Assembly: GCF_004916975.1 (NCBI RefSeq)
Contig: NZ_STGQ01000001.1
Location: forward strand, 3,341,674-3,405,673
Origin: Paenibacillus dokdonensis
GTDB lineage: Bacteria > Bacillota > Bacilli > Paenibacillales > Paenibacillaceae
Direction of reading: 5' to 3'
Length of the DNA: 64,000 bases
Shown: piece by piece, positions 51,260 through 60,556 of the stretch
Layout of the letters: each line of letters opens with the position of its first letter
Numbering within the stretch: position 1 is the stretch's first letter
Position numbers and translations under genes: made by a program
The notes under the pieces: generated by a model
Database searches by the model: none
What the model saw: the letters and a program-made list of their open reading frames with translations, nothing else
Told to the model about the DNA's origin: nothing

Positions 51260-52024
51260 TTAGAGCTTCCGGTTTCCGGAAGGGCCGCTTTGAACGACGA
51301 CGGTTTCCGGTTCGATTCCCCATGTGTTACCCAGCATTTTTTTGATGTCTTCGGCATGTTCGCTTACGCTGCTATCTTGATTCCCGGTACCCGCTGCTTT
51401 TGAAGATGTCGTTCCGCCGGAGTTGTCCGAATCCCCCTGAATCGGATCTATATTAACTTCAACCTGTACGGGTGTAACAGGTTCAACGCGGATATCTGTG
51501 GATGAATCCTGTCCGTCTGCCGTTTTCTTTGGATTAGCTGCCTCTGGCTGCATGACAACCGTCACTCCTTTTATATAAGGGTTCAGCGCATTTTCTCCAT
51601 CCGCAGCACGTCCCTCCTGCAGCGCCAGCACAACCTTCACTTCTGCCGGACTTTGACCATTTTGTTTCCGGATTTGTTCTTTCATCTGAGCTGCAATTTC
51701 CTGTGCGGCCCATTCCAGCGACTGCTCCTGCTGTTGACTTTTCAGCTGTTTCGCCTGATCCATAATTTGCTGTAGGCTACCCTTGTTTCCGCCTATTGCG
51801 GATTGCTGATTCCATTTGTTAAAAGCTCCCGCGAGTTTGACATCAGCTGCTTGCGTGAGCACTTTGATCAAGGGACTTAGCAGCGTGAGCAATATCAGAA
51901 GGCTCAGCACCAGCTTGACGTATCGCTCCATGGACCGGCTCGGCAGGATGAGATCCACGAAGGAGGCCAGCAGCACCACCATGATAACTTCCTTCAGCCA
52001 ACCACTCAGCCAGGTCAATCTCAC
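51260..52024 (-). CDS. spoIIIAF: Stage III sporulation protein AF
   Basis: 254 residues. Two N-terminal membrane segments (LKEVIMVVLLASFVDLILP; YVKLVLSLLILLTLLSPLIKVLT) precede a soluble YscJ/FliF-like ring-building domain (~100-200) and an extra Ser/Gly/Asp-rich C-terminal region. A component of the spoIIIA export/feeding-tube complex. Longer than the ~206 residues of B. subtilis, mainly in the C-terminal low-complexity part. Confidence 0.9.
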   Translation of the reverse strand: MRLTWLSGWLKEVIMVVLLASFVDLILPSRSMERYVKLVLSLLILLTLLSPLIKVLTQAADVKLAGAFNKWNQQSAIGGNKGSLQQIMDQAKQLKSQQQEQSLEWAAQEIAAQMKEQIRKQNGQSPAEVKVVLALQEGRAADGENALNPYIKGVTVVMQPEAANPKKTADGQDSSTDIRVEPVTPVQVEVNIDPIQGDSDNSGGTTSSKAAGTGNQDSSVSEHAEDIKKMLGNTWGIEPETVVVQSGPSGNRKL

Positions 52025-52034
52025 GCCTCCTTCC

Positions 52035-53234
52035 TTACCTCATCATGACGGTCACATTACCCGCTGTGAGCATGATCGTGATGGCCAGAAAGAACATCAG
52101 ACCAACCGCTGCCAAAGCTGCGAAAACGTACAGCATGCTTTTGCCGATCGTTTCGAGACATGTAGTAATCGGTGAATCCCCCAAGGGCTGCATAATGGCA
52201 GCAGATATGTTGTAGATCAGGGCAAGGACTAATATTTTGATGGCTGGGAAAGCACACAGGAAGAGAATAATGATAACCCCGACAAGGCCGATGGAGTTTT
52301 TGATAAGCAGTGAAGCCGAGATTACGGTATCCGTGGCATCGGCAAACATTTTTCCCACAACCGGTATGAAGCTTCCTGACACATATTTTGCCGCCCTGAT
52401 GGTAACCCCGTCTGTAATTGAACTCGTGATTCCTTGGACTGATATGACTCCCAAAAAGATCGTAAGCAGGACTCCGAGAAATCCAACGCTGATATTTCGG
52501 AGTAAATTGGCCATCTGTGTCAACTTGTACTTATCGGAAATGGAACTGACCAGGTGAAGTACTGCCGAAAAGAAAAGCAGCGGAAAGATCAGCGTGTGGA
52601 TCAGGGTTCCGACGGTGTTGATCATAAAGATAATGAGTGGATGTGTTACCGAGACCGTAACCACGTTACCCATGGATGCGAGAAGCGCGAACAGGAGCGG
52701 CACCATCGCCATCATAAAATCAATCATCCGGTCGATTGCTTCCTTGGCATATCCGATGGCAACGTTGAAGCTGTTAATGGCCAGTACGATGATCACCATA
52801 TAGCAAAGCGAGTAAGCCACTTTACTGACCGTCTTTCTTTCGAAAGCCGATTGCAGCGTCTCCAGAATCATGCTCATGATGCTCAGCATCACGATGGTGA
52901 CGAGCAGCTTCCCGTTGTATAGCACTTCATGCCACATAAAGGAACCTAGAGCCGAGAAGACATTTTTGACATTGAAGCTGTCGCCTCCCGGCAGCAATAT
53001 ATCCATAAAGGAAGGCACTTTCTGATCCGGAAAAAACCCTCCATAATCTTTCATCAGGTTCTCCCAGTAGGATTCCACTTGATCCTTCGGCAGGGCTTCC
53101 GCCTGCTGCTTGACCCACTGGTCTGCTGGAGAAGCGGCGAATACCCGCGTTGTACCCACCAGCAAAAACAGAATCAGAAACATGATCAAATGCCGTTTGT
53201 CCAGCCGTCGTTGTCCCAGCATGGATATTCCCAC
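52035..53234 (-). CDS. spoIIIAE: Stage III sporulation protein AE
   Basis: The largest membrane subunit of the SpoIIIA complex, 399 residues. A signal-like segment (~12-33), a periplasmic-type region, then about eight membrane segments from ~100 onward, with the motif GNVVTVSVTHPLIIFMINTVGTLIHTLIFPLLFFSAVLHLV and SGSFIPVVGKMFADATDT typical of SpoIIIAE. Related to type III secretion export components. It follows spoIIIAD by 6 bp. Confidence 0.92.
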   Translation of the reverse strand: MGISMLGQRRLDKRHLIMFLILFLLVGTTRVFAASPADQWVKQQAEALPKDQVESYWENLMKDYGGFFPDQKVPSFMDILLPGGDSFNVKNVFSALGSFMWHEVLYNGKLLVTIVMLSIMSMILETLQSAFERKTVSKVAYSLCYMVIIVLAINSFNVAIGYAKEAIDRMIDFMMAMVPLLFALLASMGNVVTVSVTHPLIIFMINTVGTLIHTLIFPLLFFSAVLHLVSSISDKYKLTQMANLLRNISVGFLGVLLTIFLGVISVQGITSSITDGVTIRAAKYVSGSFIPVVGKMFADATDTVISASLLIKNSIGLVGVIIILFLCAFPAIKILVLALIYNISAAIMQPLGDSPITTCLETIGKSMLYVFAALAAVGLMFFLAITIMLTAGNVTVMMR

Positions 53235-53240
53235 TTTCTT

Positions 53241-53630
53241 CTACGAAGGCAGCAATTTCATCACGGTTTCTATAATGATGCCGATAATCGGTACCGCGAG
53301 CACCATGATCAAAATTTTGCCGGCCAATTCGATTTTTGAGGCTATGTTCTCCTGCCCGGCATCCCGTACCACCTGTGCGCCAAATTCAGCAATGTAGGCA
53401 ATGCCAATGATCTTGAGAATCGTCTTCAGATAGATCATCTCGACACCGGAGGACTTGGCCATCCGCTCCAGCTCGGAAATGACAGTACTGATCTTGCCCA
53501 TAAGGAACATGAAGATCAGTACACCCGTTGCGGCGGCCAGCAGAAACGCGAACATCGGCTTCTGCTCTTTAACGACCATAATCAATATTGTGGCAATGAG
53601 CCCAAGACCTACCACCTGTATAATTTCCAT
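53241..53630 (-). CDS. spoIIIAD: Stage III sporulation protein AD
   Basis: 129 residues from ATG 53630 (AGGGG 6 nt upstream). About four membrane segments; the family motif GVEMIYLKTILKIIGIAYIAEFGAQVVRDAGQENIASKIELAGKILIMVL is present. Similar to SpoIIIAC and to export-gate proteins. Packed between spoIIIAC and spoIIIAE. Confidence 0.92.
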   Translation of the reverse strand: MEIIQVVGLGLIATILIMVVKEQKPMFAFLLAAATGVLIFMFLMGKISTVISELERMAKSSGVEMIYLKTILKIIGIAYIAEFGAQVVRDAGQENIASKIELAGKILIMVLAVPIIGIIIETVMKLLPS

Positions 53631-53639
53631 ATGCAACCC

Positions 53640-53843
53640 CTACTGGAACAGAAAAATGGTTTTGATCTCCTGCAGCAGGTTATCGAGCAGCCGGACGACC
53701 ATGAACAGCACCACGACAAAGCCGATGACCGTCACCCAATGAGCCATATCCTCTTTTCCCATTTGCTTGAGCACCGTGTGAATCATCGCAATGATGATGC
53801 CGATTCCCGCAATCTGGAAAATTGCGTTCACTTCAAAGTTCAT
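53640..53843 (-). CDS. spoIIIAC: Stage III sporulation protein AC
   Basis: 67 residues, two membrane segments (AIFQIAGIGIIIAMIHTVLKQMG; WVTVIGFVVVLFMVVRLLDNLLQ) and the conserved GKEDMAHWV loop between them. Normal length for the family. GAGGTG lies before the ATG. Confidence 0.92.
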   Translation of the reverse strand: MNFEVNAIFQIAGIGIIIAMIHTVLKQMGKEDMAHWVTVIGFVVVLFMVVRLLDNLLQEIKTIFLFQ

Positions 53844-53857
53844 TCCTTGGCACCTCG

Positions 53858-54373
53858 CTAAAAGATCAAAATGACGATCAATGCTCCAATCAATAGCCCG
53901 AGACTTCTGCTGATTTTTTCGTATTTTGCCTGCTCATCTCTTGCCACAGCTTCCTCATGCTTTAGCTGCTGGGCGGCCAAGGCGATGTGCTTGATTTGAT
54001 CCTGCCTGTCACTTGTCCCAAGCGTGAAGCTGAGCTGATGGAGAATGTCGCGCTCCGGCGTTTTCATCGCGGTCCGCTTCCAGTTCTCATGCAGGGAACG
54101 CTGGATGCTTTCCTGTGCTGTGATTCCTCCTGAGGCCATATGAATGGCTGAACTCCGGAAAATGCTCCGCAGCGGCTCTCCCAGCTGCTCTGACATCTTG
54201 CGGAATGCATCCGGGAGAGGAGTAAACCCGTAAGATATTTCAGTTTCAAGTCTCTGCATCGCAAGTATCAACTCCCGAATCTGCTTGGGTCTGGCCGCAA
54301 AACGGGCTGCCTGGTGAAACCCTGCAAGTGTGCCGGAGAGTAAGATGAGCACAGCCCCGATCAGCTTAAGCAT
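53858..54373 (-). CDS. spoIIIAB: Stage III sporulation protein AB
   Basis: 171 residues with membrane segments at both ends (LIGAVLILLSGTLAGFHQA; LGLLIGALIVILIF) around a cytosolic helical domain resembling type II secretion GspF proteins. Motif RPKQIRELILAMQRLETEISYGFTPLPDAF is conserved. It is the likely platform partner of the SpoIIIAA ATPase; its start overlaps the spoIIIAA end by 8 bases. Confidence 0.92.
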   Translation of the reverse strand: MLKLIGAVLILLSGTLAGFHQAARFAARPKQIRELILAMQRLETEISYGFTPLPDAFRKMSEQLGEPLRSIFRSSAIHMASGGITAQESIQRSLHENWKRTAMKTPERDILHQLSFTLGTSDRQDQIKHIALAAQQLKHEEAVARDEQAKYEKISRSLGLLIGALIVILIF

Positions 54374-55358
54374 GACGAGCTTCCCCTTTCATTCGCACCT
54401 GAAGCACCCGCATTTGCCGGTCCATCAGACGGAATGTCGTTTTGCCATTGCTGCGATGCAACAGGACATACATTTCAAACATTTGGTTTTCCATAAGTCC
54501 ATGCATGGCCGGTCGGTTAAGGATCTCTTCGGGTCCACTGCCGTGGGCTGATGCAATAACAGAAATACCTGCATGGAGTGCTTCGGTGACAGCCTCTGCA
54601 TCCTCTTCCCTTCCGATCTCATCTACGATCAGAACATCCGGTGACATGGAACGGATCATCATCATCATGCCTTCAGCTTTGGGACATGCATCCATAACAT
54701 CAGTCCGTGGTCCAACATCAAAGCTTGGCACACCATGCAGGCTTCCGGCAATTTCAGAACGCTCGTCAATGATGCCAACCTTCATTCCCAAATTTTTGGC
54801 TGGTGAGGAGCCTAAGCTTCCGCTGCTGATCTGCCTGGCAAGATCTCTAAGTAGTGTTGTTTTGCCGTGCTGCGGTGGGGAGAGAATAAGCGTATGCTTC
54901 ATTCTTTTTTCCTTGTCATCGTATAGATAAGGAAGGATTTCATTGGCTGCTCCTTGAACTTCTCTGGCGATCCGAATATTGAATCCGCTGATGTCCCTGA
55001 TATGCTCCACTCTTCCACCAGACAAAACAGTTCTCCCGGACAATCCAATACGGTGTCCACCGGGAACAGTGATGAACCCTTTGCGCAGCTCTTCTTCCAA
55101 GGTATATAAGGAATGATTGCTGATCAGGTCCAGAAATCTGCGGCTGTCATCCCGCTCGGGCCTATACGCTTTCTCCTCTTCCATGGTGAGCATCCCTTGT
55201 CCGGTTACGAAGTGGTGTCCGCCTGATTCATTTACTTCCAGCGGTCTTTCTTCGCGGATGCGTATTTCCTCCAGCCTCTCAAGAAGATCACGAGGCAGCT
55301 GAAGCAGAATGGACTTGATCCGATCCGGAAACAGCTCAAGCCAGTTTAGATTCGTAAT
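54366..55358 (-). CDS. spoIIIAA: Stage III sporulation protein AA (ATPase), probable ATT start
   Basis: The only ATPase of the SpoIIIA complex, 330 residues if it begins at ATT 55358. The conserved N-terminal part (ERLEEIRIREERPLEV) lies upstream of the first in-frame ATG (55193), and an in-frame TAG stands five codons before the ATT. GGGGGTGGTC, a good ribosome-site match, lies 7 nt before it. No ATG, GTG or TTG exists in between. The Walker A is LSPPQHGKTTLLRDLAR (Ser replaces the usual first Gly) and Walker B VLIVDEIG. An ATT initiator would keep expression low. Confidence 0.85.
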   Translation of the reverse strand: MTNLNWLELFPDRIKSILLQLPRDLLERLEEIRIREERPLEVNESGGHHFVTGQGMLTMEEEKAYRPERDDSRRFLDLISNHSLYTLEEELRKGFITVPGGHRIGLSGRTVLSGGRVEHIRDISGFNIRIAREVQGAANEILPYLYDDKEKRMKHTLILSPPQHGKTTLLRDLARQISSGSLGSSPAKNLGMKVGIIDERSEIAGSLHGVPSFDVGPRTDVMDACPKAEGMMMMIRSMSPDVLIVDEIGREEDAEAVTEALHAGISVIASAHGSGPEEILNRPAMHGLMENQMFEMYVLLHRSNGKTTFRLMDRQMRVLQVRMKGEARHA

Positions 55359-55436
55359 ACGACCACCCCCGAGCTATCTTCTCCTAATGTCTGAAACATG
55401 TTGTTGATAATCTAGTAGATGTTTTTTTATACCTCA

Positions 55437-55464
55437 TGTTTATGCTTGTACTTCAAATTTATGA
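55437..55464 (-). promoter_or_regulatory. Possible sigma-E promoter of spoIIIAA
   Basis: Minus strand TCATAAA (55464-55458), 13 nt, CATAAACA (55444-55437), about 80 nt before the proposed start. It is a partial match to the sigma-E consensus (KMATATT / CATACAHT). spoIIIA is sigma-E controlled in B. subtilis. Confidence 0.35.
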
Positions 55465-55476
55465 CGACCGAATCTA

Positions 55477-55740
55477 TCATTTTCTCAAAATTCCGACTAA
55501 GAGACAGGATACTCCGACGAAGATCCATGCGATCTTTCCCCAGGATAGCTTGTCAGCCAGACCAATGAGTCCAATGGATGTCGTTAAGATAAGCACAGTA
55601 GGTCCTACGAAAGCCAGCAAAGAGTTCACAGCAAGCGCCTTATCGACCTGAGCGAGCCTCAACATATACAGGGCTGCAGCAATTTCAATGCCGCCCGAGA
55701 GCACTCGCAGTGTAGCCATACTGATTACGAACTTGTCCAT
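55477..55740 (-). CDS. yqhV: YqhV-like membrane protein (DUF2619)
   Basis: 87 residues from ATG 55740 (AAGGAGG 9 nt upstream). Three hydrophobic segments cover nearly the whole chain; the motif MATLRVLSGGIEIAAALYMLRL is typical of DUF2619/YqhV. Found between efp and spoIIIAA in B. subtilis; here lysC and comB lie between it and efp. Sporulation-linked expression is likely but its role is unknown. Confidence 0.8.
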   Translation of the reverse strand: MDKFVISMATLRVLSGGIEIAAALYMLRLAQVDKALAVNSLLAFVGPTVLILTTSIGLIGLADKLSWGKIAWIFVGVSCLLVGILRK

Positions 55741-55941
55741 AGAAGAAAACCTCCTTACACAAAAATATGCATCTTCTATATGGATATGCTCCAATCTCTC
55801 TTTTTAGATATCTTTTACAAGAAACAGCCTGGAACATTTCCTCGCGGACTGCATATAGTAGCAGTAAAATAACAAATCTCTGTGGGCTTAAACCGCTGAT
55901 AGAGATCAGCACATAAAAGTGGCTTAAGGAGGATTTATTCC

Positions 55942-56658
55942 ATGCGGGTGGACGTGATTGCCAATGTGGACGATATTAGAACAGAGGATTTTATACAAAA
56001 AAGCGCCGTTGTGATTGATGTATTGCGTGCTACGAGTACAATGATCACGGCGCTTGCCAAGGGTGCATGCGGCCTGCTTCCCGTTGAAACCGTCCCTCAA
56101 GCCCAAAGTAAACGCAGCGAACATACCTTTGTCGGCGGAGAACGCTATTATAAGAAGATTCCGGGTTTTCAGGCGGGCAACTCTCCTCACGACTATATGT
56201 CGGAGGAAATTGCTGGCAAGCTGGTGGTTTTGACCACGTCCAACGGAACTCGCGGGCTTCTGAAATCGCAGCGGGCTTCGCGGCTGCTTGCCGCTTCATT
56301 TATGAACGGCACAGCCTGCGCATCCGCGCTGACAGCTTTTGAAAGAGATGTTATCCTGCTCTGTGCAGGCTGCAAAAACGAATTCTCTCTGGAAGACGGA
56401 TTATGTGCGGGGATGATTATTGACGCAATGGAATCCCAATTAGGTCATCCATTGCGTTTGAACGATCTGGGAGTGGCCATGAAGCTTGCCTACCAGCAAT
56501 GCCGTCATATGCTGTATGAGACGGTTATGGAGGGGGCTTCCGCCAAACAGCTTATCAAGCTTGGATTCGCACATGATGTGGAATACTGTACGGGTGTTGA
56601 CACCGTGCCAGTGGTGCCTATCGTCAAAAATGATCTCATTTTGACACCGCTCTACTAG
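55942..56658 (+). CDS. comB: ComB-family 2-phosphosulfolactate phosphatase
   Basis: 238 residues. The family core is complete: VVIDVLRATSTMITALAKGA (~23-42), VGGERYYKKIPGFQAGNSPHDY, LTTSNGTRGL (~93-102), LCAGCKNEFSLEDGLCAGMI. ComB removes phosphate from 2-phosphosulfolactate, known from coenzyme M synthesis and from sulfolactate formation in Bacillus spores. No comA or comC lies beside it. AAGGAGGA precedes the ATG. One of the few plus-strand genes, converging on lysC. Confidence 0.87.
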   Translation: MRVDVIANVDDIRTEDFIQKSAVVIDVLRATSTMITALAKGACGLLPVETVPQAQSKRSEHTFVGGERYYKKIPGFQAGNSPHDYMSEEIAGKLVVLTTSNGTRGLLKSQRASRLLAASFMNGTACASALTAFERDVILLCAGCKNEFSLEDGLCAGMIIDAMESQLGHPLRLNDLGVAMKLAYQQCRHMLYETVMEGASAKQLIKLGFAHDVEYCTGVDTVPVVPIVKNDLILTPLY

Positions 56659-56707
56659 TTTTCCTCACTTTTAATGCTGGGAGTTTGCATGAAGTGCAGA
56701 CAAACAC

Positions 56708-56744
56708 AAAAAGGCCCGAAGCTTCCACTTCAGGCCTTTTTGTG
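56708..56744. terminator. Bidirectional terminator between comB and lysC
   Basis: Hairpin aaaaaggcc-cgaag / cttca-ggccttttt with a short loop and T runs on both strands. Confidence 0.85.
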
Positions 56745-56768
56745 TTTCATATTCAAGAGATAAGAAAA

Positions 56769-58022
56769 TTACCGTCTATCCTGTGGTCCTCCGACAAAAA
56801 CCTGCACATCGGTATCCAGGTTATAGGCGGTATGCAATGCTTTAACCACCTGCTCCAAATTAGCATTTTCGATAACACAGGATGTTTTGATCTCCGATGT
56901 GCTGACCATTTTGATGCTCACGCCCTGTTTGGAAATCACATCAAACATTTGAGCGGCGACACCCGGATGACTGATCATACCGGCACCGACGATTGAAACC
57001 TTTACCAGGTTCCGTTCGGAAGTAACGTCACGGTAAGGAACCTTCGCCTTAAGGCTATGAATAACCTCCAGTGCATGGTCGCACTCAGACAAAGATGTCG
57101 TAAAGGAGAAGTCCGCCTTGCCGTCCTGTACGCCGCTTTGAACGATAATATCAACATTTATAGCAGCCTCAGCGAGTGTACCAAACACCTGAGCCAGAAC
57201 GCCTGGAATATCTTCCACGCCAAGAATACTGATTCTTGCCACATTTTTATCATAAGCGATACCGCTTACCACTACTCCCTGCTCCACGCTTGTTTCCTCC
57301 TTAACCGCTGTACCCTCGTTATAGTTAAAGCTGGATCTGACAACCAGATGCACCTTATGATGCTTGGCGTATTCAACAGCCCTCGGATGCAGGACAGCTG
57401 CCCCCAAATTGGCGAGTTCCAGCATTTCATCATAGGAAATTTCCGTCAGCTTGCGCGCGCATTTGACGATACGCGGATCTGTCGAATAAATACCATCCAC
57501 ATCCGTATAAATTTCGCACACATCAGCCTCGATGGCTGCTGCCAAAGCAACCGCTGTCGTATCCGAACCCCCGCGGCCAAATGTGGTGATTTCCCCATCT
57601 TCAGTCATTCCCTGAAAACCGGCTACGATGATGATGTGATTGTCCTTCAGGGCAGACAGAACACGTTCAGGTAAAATATTGGTGATCCGGGCTTTGCCAT
57701 GCACAGGTTCTGTGCGGAATCCTGCCTGCCATCCCGTCAGCGAAACGGCACTGCGTCCCAGCTGATTAATGGCCATGGACAAAAGAGACATAGAAATCTG
57801 CTCCCCTGTCGTCATCAGCATATCCATTTCCCGTGCCGGAGGCTCCGGATTCAGAAGCTTCGCCTGATCGATCAGATCGTCTGTGGTATCTCCCATCGCG
57901 GAGACAACCACAACACATTGATGTCCTTCGTCCTGCTTCTCAACGATGCGTCTGGCGACGCGCTTCATACGCTCCGTATCACCTACAGAGCTGCCTCCGA
58001 ATTTCATGACGTACAGTGACAA
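56769..58022 (-). CDS. lysC: Aspartate kinase
   Basis: The first step of the aspartate pathway (lysine, diaminopimelate, threonine, methionine). About 417 residues from TTG 58022 (GGGGAG 10 nt upstream) beginning LSLYVMKFGGSSVGD. Kinase domain to ~250 with FGRGGSDTTAVALAAA and EIYTDVDGIYSTDPRIV; two ACT domains follow (VARISILGVEDIPGVLAQVF; VKVSIVGAGMISHPGVAAQMF). The length fits alpha-type LysC. An internal start for a beta chain is plausible but not resolved. I see no lysine riboswitch in the ~210 bp upstream. Confidence 0.92.
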   Translation of the reverse strand: MSLYVMKFGGSSVGDTERMKRVARRIVEKQDEGHQCVVVVSAMGDTTDDLIDQAKLLNPEPPAREMDMLMTTGEQISMSLLSMAINQLGRSAVSLTGWQAGFRTEPVHGKARITNILPERVLSALKDNHIIIVAGFQGMTEDGEITTFGRGGSDTTAVALAAAIEADVCEIYTDVDGIYSTDPRIVKCARKLTEISYDEMLELANLGAAVLHPRAVEYAKHHKVHLVVRSSFNYNEGTAVKEETSVEQGVVVSGIAYDKNVARISILGVEDIPGVLAQVFGTLAEAAINVDIIVQSGVQDGKADFSFTTSLSECDHALEVIHSLKAKVPYRDVTSERNLVKVSIVGAGMISHPGVAAQMFDVISKQGVSIKMVSTSEIKTSCVIENANLEQVVKALHTAYNLDTDVQVFVGGPQDRR

Positions 58023-58236
58023 CTTCGATTCACTCCCCACTCATTATCCAAATGTCTATTTTTACGCTTTAAATTAGTATAATACGAAAGTCCATCGGAG
58101 AGGTAGCTTTTTTTCCTGATGAGGCTATATATATCAAGGGTTTTACCTACTTATGTAAGAAAGGAACATCAGATGAATTCCGAAAATGACAGATCACATT
58201 TTCAATATTTATCGACGCATTTTTACTTTTTATTTA

Positions 58237-58268
58237 AAAAAATCCCCCTCATCCATTCATGAGGGGAA
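58237..58268 (-). terminator. Terminator after efp
   Basis: A 9-bp stem (cccctcat / atgagggg) with a 6-nt loop, followed on minus by ATTTTTTTAAA. Confidence 0.85.
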
Positions 58269-58302
58269 TCCGAAGTTCACCGCAGTTTTTCCGGAGGAAA
58301 TC

Positions 58303-58860
58303 CTAAGCGCGGGAAATGTATTTGCCTTCGCGGGTGTCGATCAAAAGCACGTCGTCTTCGTTGATGAAGAGCGGTACCTGTACGTTATGGCCAGTCTCAA
58401 CTTTTGCATTTTTGGTAGCGCCAGTTGCTGTGTTGCCTTTAATTCCAGGCTCGGTTTCAATAACTTTCAACTCAACGCTGGTTGGCAGATTGATACCCAG
58501 GATTTCTCCTTGATAGCTGACAATGTTCACGTTCATGTTTTCTTTCAGGAAGTTAAGCTCCCACTTCAGCTGATCGCTGTCCAGTGTGAACTGGTCATAG
58601 GTTTCGTTATCCATAAATGTATGCTCTTGACCGCTTGCATAAAGATAAGAAACTCCGCGGTTTTCGATAATTGCGCGGCCAATGGTTTCACCAGCACGGA
58701 ATGTGCGCTCAACGGTGTTGCCATTGCGCAGGTTTTTCAGTTTGGAGCGTACGAAAGCCGCACCTTTACCTGGTTTTACGTGTTGAAAATCAATAACGGT
58801 AAAGATATCGCCATCCACTTCTACCGTCAATCCTGTTTTAAAATCGTTTACTGAAATCAC
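58303..58860 (-). CDS. efp: Translation elongation factor P
   Basis: Relieves ribosome stalling at polyproline. 185 residues from GTG 58860 (GGGAGG 7 nt upstream), the exact family length, starting [21 protein letters not shown]. Three beta-barrel domains; the modified lysine is in [10 protein letters not shown] (~Lys32), suitable for the 5-aminopentanol-type modification known in Bacillus. The C-terminal motif [26 protein letters not shown] is intact. Follows pepP with a ~38-bp gap. Confidence 0.96.
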   Translation of the reverse strand: MISVNDFKTGLTVEVDGDIFTVIDFQHVKPGKGAAFVRSKLKNLRNGNTVERTFRAGETIGRAIIENRGVSYLYASGQEHTFMDNETYDQFTLDSDQLKWELNFLKENMNVNIVSYQGEILGINLPTSVELKVIETEPGIKGNTATGATKNAKVETGHNVQVPLFINEDDVLLIDTREGKYISRA

Positions 58861-58898
58861 AAAAATGCCTCCCAAAATTAAAATATATATTGCGTTAA

Positions 58899-59975
58899 TC
58901 ACACCGGCAATACGGTAAATTCCTTCGACGAATGCGTCAAGACTGTGATTCCCGACTCCGTAATCACAATATCATCTTCGATACGCACGCCTCCAAGACC
59001 AGGAATATAAATTCCAGGCTCTACGGTTACAACCATCCCAGGCTTCAGAATATCATCGCTCAGCTTGGAAAGGCGTGGATTTTCATGCACTTCCATGCCA
59101 AGGCCATGACCTGTACTGTGGCCAAACTGATCGCCATATCCGTATTTGATAATGATGTCACGGGCTAAAGCATCGGCTTCCCGGCCAGTCATTCCCGGCT
59201 TAATATGCTCAAGGGTATGAAGCTGGGCCTCTAGGACAATATCGTAGATTTCCTTCAGCTTCGGATCAGGCTCACCGATTGCAATCGTGCGGGTCAAATC
59301 AGAACAATAGCCGTCAAGCAGCGCACCGAAATCAAATGTGATGAGCTCGTTCCCTGCGATCACGCGTTCACTGGCAACCCCATGCGGCATTGCGGAGCGC
59401 TCTCCTGAGGCGACAATCGTATCAAACGAGGAGCAAGTCGCACCGTGACGGCGCATGTAGAATTCCATCTCCAGGTCGACTTCACGTTCCGTCATTCCCG
59501 CTTTGACAAAGCCAAGAATATGCTTGAAGGTGTCATCGGCAAGATCCGCAGCTCTCTGCATCACTTTCAATTCTTCTGCATCTTTAATCATACGCAGCTG
59601 TTCTACCAGTCCCGAAACCGGTACCAGTTGGACTGGCTTAAGCTGTTCAGCGTAAGTGCTGTACGCAGCATATGATACGTCATCCTGTTCAAATGCAACC
59701 TTGCCAATATTGGCGGAGGCCAGTAGTTCCTTCACTGTATCCGTAACCCGCTGCGCATGCTCGACAACCTTGAAATCCTTCGCCTGCTGCGGCGCCTGGG
59801 TCATATAGCGGAAGTCGGTCAACAAATATGCTTCATTCAATGTAACCAGTACATAACCTGAAGAACCTGTAAACCCGGTCAGATACCGGCGGTTGATCGC
59901 ACTTGTTACAAAAAGGGCCTCCACATTTTTTTGCTGCATCGCTTCACGCAGTTTAAGTACACGATGGTTGCTCAC
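58899..59975 (-). CDS. pepP: Xaa-Pro aminopeptidase (M24 family)
   Basis: 358 residues from GTG. Creatinase-type N-terminal domain (~1-130) and pita-bread catalytic domain with the five metal ligands visible: [18 protein letters not shown] (two Asp), [16 protein letters not shown] (His), [14 protein letters not shown] (Glu) and [11 protein letters not shown] (Glu). It removes N-terminal residues preceding proline. Operon aroQ-pepP-efp, the common Bacillales order, linking proline-peptide breakdown and EF-P. Confidence 0.93.
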   Translation of the reverse strand: MSNHRVLKLREAMQQKNVEALFVTSAINRRYLTGFTGSSGYVLVTLNEAYLLTDFRYMTQAPQQAKDFKVVEHAQRVTDTVKELLASANIGKVAFEQDDVSYAAYSTYAEQLKPVQLVPVSGLVEQLRMIKDAEELKVMQRAADLADDTFKHILGFVKAGMTEREVDLEMEFYMRRHGATCSSFDTIVASGERSAMPHGVASERVIAGNELITFDFGALLDGYCSDLTRTIAIGEPDPKLKEIYDIVLEAQLHTLEHIKPGMTGREADALARDIIIKYGYGDQFGHSTGHGLGMEVHENPRLSKLSDDILKPGMVVTVEPGIYIPGLGGVRIEDDIVITESGITVLTHSSKEFTVLPV

Positions 59976-60025
59976 TACTAATCGTCTCCTCTCTCTTCAC
60001 AGCTTCATCCGGAAGAGGCAGCGAA

Positions 60026-60472
60026 CTATTGTCCCTGACTTTCCAAGTGGCGAAGCAGGGCAATCAATCCAAGCTCATAACTGACAGCACCAAATCCGGC
60101 GATTTGTCCAACCGCTACAGGAGCAATGACCGAAGTATGACGGAATTCTTCCCGTGCATGAATATTGGATAAATGCACTTCAACCGTTGGTATCCGAACA
60201 GAACTGATAGCGTCACGAACAGCATAGCTGTAGTGAGTAAGCGCACCAGGATTCAGAACGATACCATCAGCATGTCCAAGGGCGCCATGAATCCGGTCGA
60301 TAATGTCGCCTTCATGATTGGATTGATAAAATGTAACCGTCACACCCAAAGCTTCAGCCTTTTGAAGCAAGCCTTCCTCAATTGCTTGCAGGCTTTGAGA
60401 GCCGTATACACCGGGCTCCCGAAGTCCGAGCAGATTCAGGTTCGGTCCGTTGATCACCCAAATGGTTCTCAA
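60026..60472 (-). CDS. aroQ: 3-dehydroquinate dehydratase, type II
   Basis: Third step of the shikimate pathway. 148 residues, family length. Motifs: [18 protein letters not shown] (active-site Arg and Tyr), [32 protein letters not shown] and [31 protein letters not shown]. All catalytic residues are present. The start is TTG with an AAGGGTGGG site upstream. Confidence 0.95.
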   Translation of the reverse strand: MRTIWVINGPNLNLLGLREPGVYGSQSLQAIEEGLLQKAEALGVTVTFYQSNHEGDIIDRIHGALGHADGIVLNPGALTHYSYAVRDAISSVRIPTVEVHLSNIHAREEFRHTSVIAPVAVGQIAGFGAVSYELGLIALLRHLESQGQ

Positions 60473-60556
60473 AATGGTATTCCCACCCTTATTGTCAAAT
60501 TACCATCTGCTATTTTAACATAGGGGATGTCTACTTGAGAAGTTTTTTTGCGCGCC

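Noticed and set aside
58040..58236. Lysine riboswitch upstream of lysC
   Set aside because: The leader is too short and lacks the conserved lysine-aptamer junction and an attenuator hairpin.
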